Origin: Eleginops maclovinus
Taxonomy: Eukaryota > Chordata > Actinopteri > Perciformes > Eleginopidae
NCBI RefSeq assembly: GCF_036324505.1
Contig: NC_086349.1
Span: forward strand, 19,114,247 to 19,178,246
Direction of reading: 5' to 3'
DNA: 64,000 bases
The translations under genes were made by a program, and so were the position numbers. The notes under the pieces are model-generated. The model ran no database searches and was not told where the DNA came from. It saw only the letters and a program-made list of their open reading frames with translations. Below, piece after piece: positions 57,516 through 64,000 of this stretch. How positions within the stretch are numbered: the first letter of the stretch is position 1; every line of letters begins with the position of its first letter.

Positions 57516-60500
57516 TCCTTTTAAATAGCTTTAACTAGCAACTAAGCTTCAAAACAGACCAATTAGACTTTTTTGGAGGGCTATACTTGTTTTGCTTGTC
57601 CATATACAAGTTGTAAAGCCACCAGAACAACGGTTTGTCTTTTCTTGCCTATTGTTTTTACTTTTTACCAATGGAAAACAAGTGCAATGTCACAACTAAG
57701 TAAAACCTCTAAAAACCAACTGTCTGCAAGGATGAATATGATAAGGTTCATAAAGTAAGAATTCACTCAGGATTCCTAATAGTTGGGTATTTTAAATGTG
57801 CATTTCATGCATCACAACAGAATGAACTTCCAATCTAGGGCTTTGTGCTTAACGTATTTGTTAGAGTATTTTCCCTAAATATAAGATCAGAAAGTAAACC
57901 AGTGAAACCCTGTTCCCACTCATACACGGTGAACCGCTAGATGGATATATGAAATGTACAAATGTATATCCCAGGCACACAAACCTCATCATTAAAGAAA
58001 TGATGGCTAAAACTAAACAGCAAAACACTGTTCATCTATCCGACAGACCTAGGACATAAGAGGCTTTACATAATGAAATAAGCTGTCAAAATACACGTTT
58101 GCTTACAGTAAGAACTTCAAAAATTCAAGACACAAGTGCTACTGTGTGGCCATTTGCCTTTGCTTATTATTACGTAAACAGCCTAGTGATGAAGAGTTCA
58201 ACTGGAGTGTGTATTACCCTTGTCTTCATACCAAAGAGCCTACAGTAAGCTGGAGGCCTCAACGGGATACAGAGGTGCTCCACATTAATACAAATAACCT
58301 TTCTAAATTCCAAAAAGGATTACTCGTCTTAATAAGCTGTTGTGACACCTTGTATTGTTGGGGGAGGGATGAGGGAGTTCAAAAGGTCAAATAGTTCAAT
58401 CTAATCAGAGTTAGATCTAGAGTGGTGGTGTGCGGAGGTTGCACTGAACCTGGTATGATCAATGGAGACAACACTATATGGCTGACTCAGCCATGCAGGC
58501 ACAGCAGGCTCAATTCACACAGGGATACAAGACATTGGATTGTTGGAGCATTAGTGACAAACAAGGTAATGCAGAACGGAAACAACTGGTCAATTGACAG
58601 AAATGTAATCTGCAATTTGTTTAGTCAGCCAGTAATTGTTTAAGAAAAACTATATAAAATGATCCTTAGTCCCAGTCCTACTGTAATATATTCAGGTAAT
58701 TGAGAAAATGTCTTAATTATGAAAACACAAAGCCAAACGCACCCAAAAATGCAATGAGAGGAAGATAAGGCTCGCATACATCCTCATCAAAAGAGAATGA
58801 AATATACGACTGGGATTTGCTTAACAATATGAAAAACAGTGGTTAAGTGTCGGACTACACCAACATGCTCGGTCACACCTTATCTGTAATTTATGCTTTA
58901 ATACTCAAGATACAATCTGGAATACCACTCTAAGCTATATCCTTATCGTTAACTAACTTATCACCCTAGGGAGGAGGATGCAGAAAAGCTTGCCCACCTT
59001 TAGCTTCATGCTATATACTCTAACTTCTCAAAACTTACATGGCACTGACAAGTTAGCTTTTTAAAACAGTTTTAGTTTTCTTCAATCTAGACTACATTAA
59101 CCACTAACCAGCATCTTTCCAACATGCCTGTTGGAGTTATACCACAGTCCACATTGCTGTGGCTCTAACCGGCTTGTCTCCCCTCCCTCTTCAGTTGGCT
59201 GAGTGACAGGGAGCTCAAGCATGCCTGAAGAGGGTCTCTCCGTCGTTTGGTCCTAATGCTAAATGAGCTGTGACCAATGACCCACTTCAACTTTGTTTTT
59301 CTTTTGCCATTTCATCAGGCAAGAAGGAGTTTTTGTTATTGATATACACTACGATCAGAAACACATAACCATCCTTTCAACCTGACTCACTCTAATCTAC
59401 AACGGCAGCAGAATCCAGTGTTTGGAACAAAGACATTGCCAGCGGGTCATGCTGTCACTTGCTAGGTCTGTTTGGTTTAAGGGTGCCAAATCTCTGGCAA
59501 ACACTCAGAGATAGGCAGCTTTGTATCATTGCTATAGGTTCATTGCCAGCTCTGAATTCACACACTGACAACCAGATATAATCGAGAAGAAAAAAGCTCA
59601 ATGCCAAATGCCACAGAGAGGTCTGCAAGAAGTCAAAAGTAAACTTTGTTTCTGCAAGTGTGTGCACAACATTTAACACGGAGATAACATCTATACACGT
59701 AGCCACAATTGGCAGAAACGGGAAGTTTCCACAGTTTCAAAAATAAATTCCAGTGAGCAATGATAAAATAAGACAAGGCAAACAGAAACACAAGAAGTGC
59801 TTCTTCCCAACAAGGAACAACTCACGACAGGCATCTTTCCCTCAGATTAACATCTTTGCCTGAGCTAGGGCCATCTGTGTTGTGCCAGCAGTCTGGCACA
59901 GAAGCATAAATGTGGGGGAGCTGGGAGAGGGGAGGAAAGGGGCAGGGGGGGTTTGGAGACACAAAAAGAGAGAGAGACACAAAAAGAGACACAACGAATA
60001 AACACAGAACCAGATTAACATTTCTAGGCAAGAAAGCCATGTGACCACTGGAAGGAGGAGAAACAGTGGAAAATCACAGAGTCATATCTCCTGCTCCACA
60101 TCTTTCACAGAGCTCCTCTGTCTTCCACCACAGTTCACTGAGCTAGGTAAAGCTGGAATCATCTACATGCAACACTGAAGAGTAAACAATCCCAACACAG
60201 GCATACAATCTTTACTTTAAAGTCTTTGGGTGCAAGCCTAAGACTGGTTGATACCTGTTTTGTCTCGCACCGTGCTGCTGAATGACAAGAGAAGATCTAT
60301 TATTGTGGTCAGCGTGGGTTTTAAAATGTGACCATCAGGATTTTAAGTGATTTTTAAGTGACTCAAAACAACAAAGCATGCTGGTAGATCCCACCAGTGC
60401 TACAAAGTGTACATTTCTCTTTAAGAAATTCAATGAAAGTATTTAATCACTCGCCAAGTAGAAATCTGCTGGCCAAGCTTAGTAAACCTACTACCTACAG

Positions 60501-61402
60501 CTACCAAATTTCAGTGTGGCTTTGTGCACTACAGCAGCTTAAATACATATTGAAATATCCATAATGACTGGAGCTAAAGTGATTCATTGACGAATAAATC
60601 TTCTGTCAACTTGATAATAGTTTAAATGTTTGACTCATTTTTAGGCAATAGGGCAAAATCCCTATTTCTTGCTTTTCAAATGTTAATATTTGTGGCTTTC
60701 TTGGTCTTTAAGGAAAATAGTATAGACCACACAATTAGGTTTAATTCGAAGAAATAATCAACACAATACCCAATAAAGAAAATAACTTAATCAAAGCCCT
60801 AAAAACGTACACTTTCATATTAAGTTTAACCTTTACAGATCTGCCACACTTGAATAGTCTGACCTTTTTCAGCACCACTTTAATAGATCAATTTTAAACA
60901 GCTTGTAATAAACCACTCAAATTGTTGGACGGTCAGTTTTAGAAAAGGCGGGATTAGTTGAACGTGAGATCACAAGGAGTTCTGATCATCTCAGGAAGGA
61001 ACCACAAGACCTTATAGAGAGCCTAAGTCCCGCCCTTTTACTTCCGACCCATGGGACCTTGTTTCGGAAAAAATATGTATGGTAGGCAATAGCGAGAGAA
61101 TTATTTTTTGATCCTGTTTGAATTGTGCCATGAATTACACATATGATGTTTGTCAATTTAAAAGATAATTTTGCAAGTCAAGAAAAAAAACATTTTGTCG
61201 TAAAACACATTTTTGTGTGGATCCACTCAATGAACTACATCTCTGGTCTCGCACAATACACGTCACCAACACCAAAAGCGAAAGAACGAGCAAGACCCAT
61301 TGCTGGTATGCCTACAACTTGGTACAAAGCACACGGGTATCTTGTTAAAGTTATCTTCATATCTCTTATATTTAGTGAAGGGAAAACATGATGACATCAG
61401 TT

Positions 61403-64000
61403 TAGTGTTGCACGATGTACCGATACTTCAAAAGCACCGCGATTCTTGGAAATTAAAAATGTCACGATTCCTAAATTTATTAGTATCGATACTTCTAGAA
61501 TGTCCGTGTTCCATATTTGTAAGAGACATATTTCATGTTGGTGTGTGCAACGCACGCTCGAGTGCCTCCCTATGGACGTCCGTGTTTTTTCTCCTCACGC
61601 ACGCAGCAAGAGGCTGCACTGCTGCTGTCATTTAACAAACACTACAGAGAGATGGCTGCATGTGCGAGTGATACTGTGGCCGCCGGTCCACGGCTGGTTG
61701 ATAAAGATGACGCGAGGAGTGAGATATGGAGGTACTTTGCCTACCTTGCTGACAGTGAGGGCAAAGCTACCGATATGTCGAGACCTGTTTGTCGTAAGTG
61801 CTACAAACAATTGCAAACTAAGGGAGCCAACACCTCGAACCTGGCGAAACACTTGGCCGACAAGCACGCCGAGTTGCACAAGGAGTTTAAAGACCGACAG
61901 GTTAGTATGTGAAATATAACATGTATCATCACGTTCATGAACTTCATGCCCTTAAAACAAGTCAAATGAGAAGGCTATAGTTTATTTTGTGACAAGTCAC
62001 TGTTTTGCACCACCGTAGTTTGACCAGGCTATCTACAGAAATAGCAGGCTAACTATGGGCATTATCCTCATGGCTAACCACAATAGCCTGCCTAACGCTA
62101 GTTCAGCATCTTTCTTTGAAAACGCAACTTTCATAGATGACGTAAATAATTCGCAAGCTGCTAAAATAAAGCATACAAAACATCAGCTAAAATGATCTAT
62201 AGCCTTTATGATAAAAATCACAGCATGTGCATGTTTGTCAGTGATTTATTTAGCCTGTATTGGGTTACAGCATTTAAAGAGCATGAACCTGCTGTACGCA
62301 AAGGAGGTGTAGGCCTATATGAAACCTTTGCCTTGTAAGAAATTATGGACTCAAATATAAAGTTAACCATCAAAGAAATCAGACATTGAAGTACAGGAAA
62401 CGCCTATATTAATCCATGTCACAGTTTAAACAACATTAGGTTAACTCATTATATCCTATGAATAATGGTAATGTTATGGTTAAGTGAATGTTAGCAATTA
62501 TCACTACCACTGCATAGAGATGTTAAGTTAGTCACAAGTTATTGTTACTATCACACATAAACTATTTAGGTCCTCCGTTATGACACATTTATCACCATCA
62601 TATTTTAAATATTTCCATTTTCTTCTGCTACAGCGGTCTGCAGCTATGGGCTCTGGAAGAGCAACTCCTCAAAGGCAGCAGCCAACCCAGCAGCCAACCC
62701 TCCAAGCTATGTTTGAGCAGCACAACAAGTACCCCAGGGAGTCCAAGGAGGTAAAACGGCTTAACAGGGCAGTAGCAGAATTCATCTGTCTGGATCAAGT
62801 GCCAGTTTATATAGTGGAAAAAGCTGGGTTTAGAAACCTTATGCAAAATCTCGACAAAAGGTATGACGTCCCATCCAGGAATTTTTTCATGTACAATGAA
62901 ATTCCCAAGATGTACAATGAAACAAGAGCGATAATCAGTGCCCAACTTAGTCACACACCGAATACATTTTTCTCCTGCACCACTGATCTCTGGACCAGCA
63001 GAACTGTGGACACTTACATGGCAGTAACACTCCAGTTCATTACACAGTCCTGGGAGATGCAGTCCTGGTGTTTAGGGTGCTCTGCATTGTATTCTGATCA
63101 CACAGCCGACACTCTAAAGGAAACCCTGGAGGAAATTATCACAGATTCCTGGGGGCTAGACATGGCCAATATGGCTGGAATGACAACAGATAATGCGTCA
63201 AACAACCGCAAAGCTTTCAGTGAATACACCTGGATACCCTGTTTCGGGCACAATCTGCATTTGGCAGTGAACAAAGCCATAGATATTGATCGTGTGGCAA
63301 GCTGTCTGTCCAGGCTCCGTAAGACTGTGTCAGGCTTCTCCAGATCAAACAAGATGTCTAGACTGTTCAAAGACAAACAAAAGTCTTTAAAACTGCCACA
63401 ACATACATTAATCCATGATGAGCCCACCCGATGGGGTTCCACCTATGACATGGTGGAACGATTTTGTGAGCAGCAGCAAGCTGTCTCTGCGGTTCTGGCT
63501 GAGGACCGGAAGAAGTGGCACCTGATGCCCAGAGACACAGACATGACCACTATAGAAATAGTGAGGGATGTCTTGGCTCCACTCAGTGACTTCACTGATG
63601 CCCTGAGTGGAGAGAAAGAAACCACCATATCATCAGTCCTGCCACTGATGTGGAAAATCAAAGCCTGCCTAATAGAAGAGGAAGGCGACCGCCCCTTGGC
63701 CATAGAAATGAAGAACAAAATTAGAGGAGATTTTGAGAAAAGGTACGATGACCACAACCTGCAGATGACCCTAAACACCTCTACGTTCCTTGATCCGAGA
63801 TTTAAAGATACTTTTGTAACAATGGAGGAGGATATCAAGAGGGAGCTGCTCCTTAAATCTGAGGCCGTTCAGCTTCCACCCCACAGTCCAGTGGACCCTA
63901 GAGGAACAGGTGCTGCACCAAAGAGGAATAAGAGAGACTTAAAAAGTTTGCTCTGCACCATAACCACAGAGAAGAAAGGGGCAGATAATTCTGAAACGAG
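61403..64000 (+). mobile_element. hAT transposon, 5' part, probably autonomous (runs off right edge)
   Basis: The left terminus TAGTGTTGCACGATGTACCG begins at 61403, followed by GTATCGATACTT-type subterminal words. The same end and subterminal pattern occur in the 802-bp derivative inside brpf1 (16854-17655). The element carries a split transposase gene and continues past the window, so its length, right terminus and target duplication cannot be read. The expected left duplication copy is CATCAGTT at 61395-61402. Confidence 0.85.
61652..64000 (+). CDS. hAT transposase (ZBED-like), 3' end outside window
   Basis: Cut-and-paste transposase. Exon 1 is 61652-61900 (83 codons), the intron 61901-62633 (GTTAGT...CTACAG), and exon 2 runs from 62634 to the edge: 455 codons without a stop or frameshift. 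The N-terminal BED zinc finger shows CRKCYKQL and then NTSNLAKHLADKH. The RNase H-like core has the two acidic residues in CTTDLWTS and TTDNASNN, the CFGHNLHLAV motif and TRWGSTYDM. The C-terminal hAT dimerisation region and third acidic residue are beyond the edge or not assigned. An upstream in-frame ATG at 61535 would lie in the terminal region; 61652 is preferred because the deleted relative at 17064 starts at the same residue. It lies antisense to wnk2, within intron 1. Confidence 0.88.

Noticed and set aside
62628..63838. Minus-strand frames opposite the transposase
   Set aside because: Shadows of the plus-strand hAT transposase, whose motifs are clear.

Overview
The window is vertebrate nuclear DNA, almost certainly from a teleost fish. 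Genes are split into many short exons with GT/AG introns, the coding exons read as fish versions of four vertebrate proteins, and the introns carry terminal-inverted-repeat DNA elements (hAT, piggyBac-like and others) of kinds common in teleosts. The species cannot be named from the sequence.

All four host genes lie on the minus strand, head to tail. From right to left: (1) wnk2, a WNK-family kinase, with 28 exons from the kinase core to the stop (50485 to 28451); its first exon lies beyond the right edge and its first intron fills at least 13.5 kb (50486-64000). (2) brpf1, complete, 15 coding exons from 24236 to 13927, a scaffold of MYST histone acetyltransferase complexes. (3) il17re, complete, 16 exons from 10517 to 5877, predicted 762 residues, a single-pass IL-17 receptor with a SEFIR domain. 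(4) il17rc, 5' part only, from 3179 to the left edge. For il17re, brpf1 and wnk2 every exon junction listed keeps the reading frame through to the stop codon, which is the main internal support for the models.

The two adjacent IL-17 receptors are the kind expected to pair with IL-17RA in epithelial immunity; brpf1 acts on chromatin and wnk2 in ion transport and MAPK control. They form no operon; the shared strand and close spacing (under 1 kb to about 2 kb between wnk2 and brpf1) are the only links.

Mobile DNA: a hAT element with an apparently intact two-exon transposase enters wnk2 intron 1 on the plus strand (61403 to the right edge). An 802-bp deletion relative of the same family sits in brpf1 (16854-17655), flanked by a perfect 8-bp target duplication that lies exactly over an exon/intron boundary, so the splice donor now in use appears to be completed by the transposon tip. 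Other features are a 377-bp hAT-like MITE, a 677-bp TTAA-flanked MITE, two MITEs with CAGAGG termini, LINE-like tails, two long CA/TG arrays, a 59-bp perfect tandem duplication, and an in-frame Arg-Asp/Arg-Glu array coded inside brpf1. The most unusual points are the transposon-completed splice donor, the RD/RE expansion, two frame-compatible candidate cassette exons in wnk2, and the intact hAT transposase.
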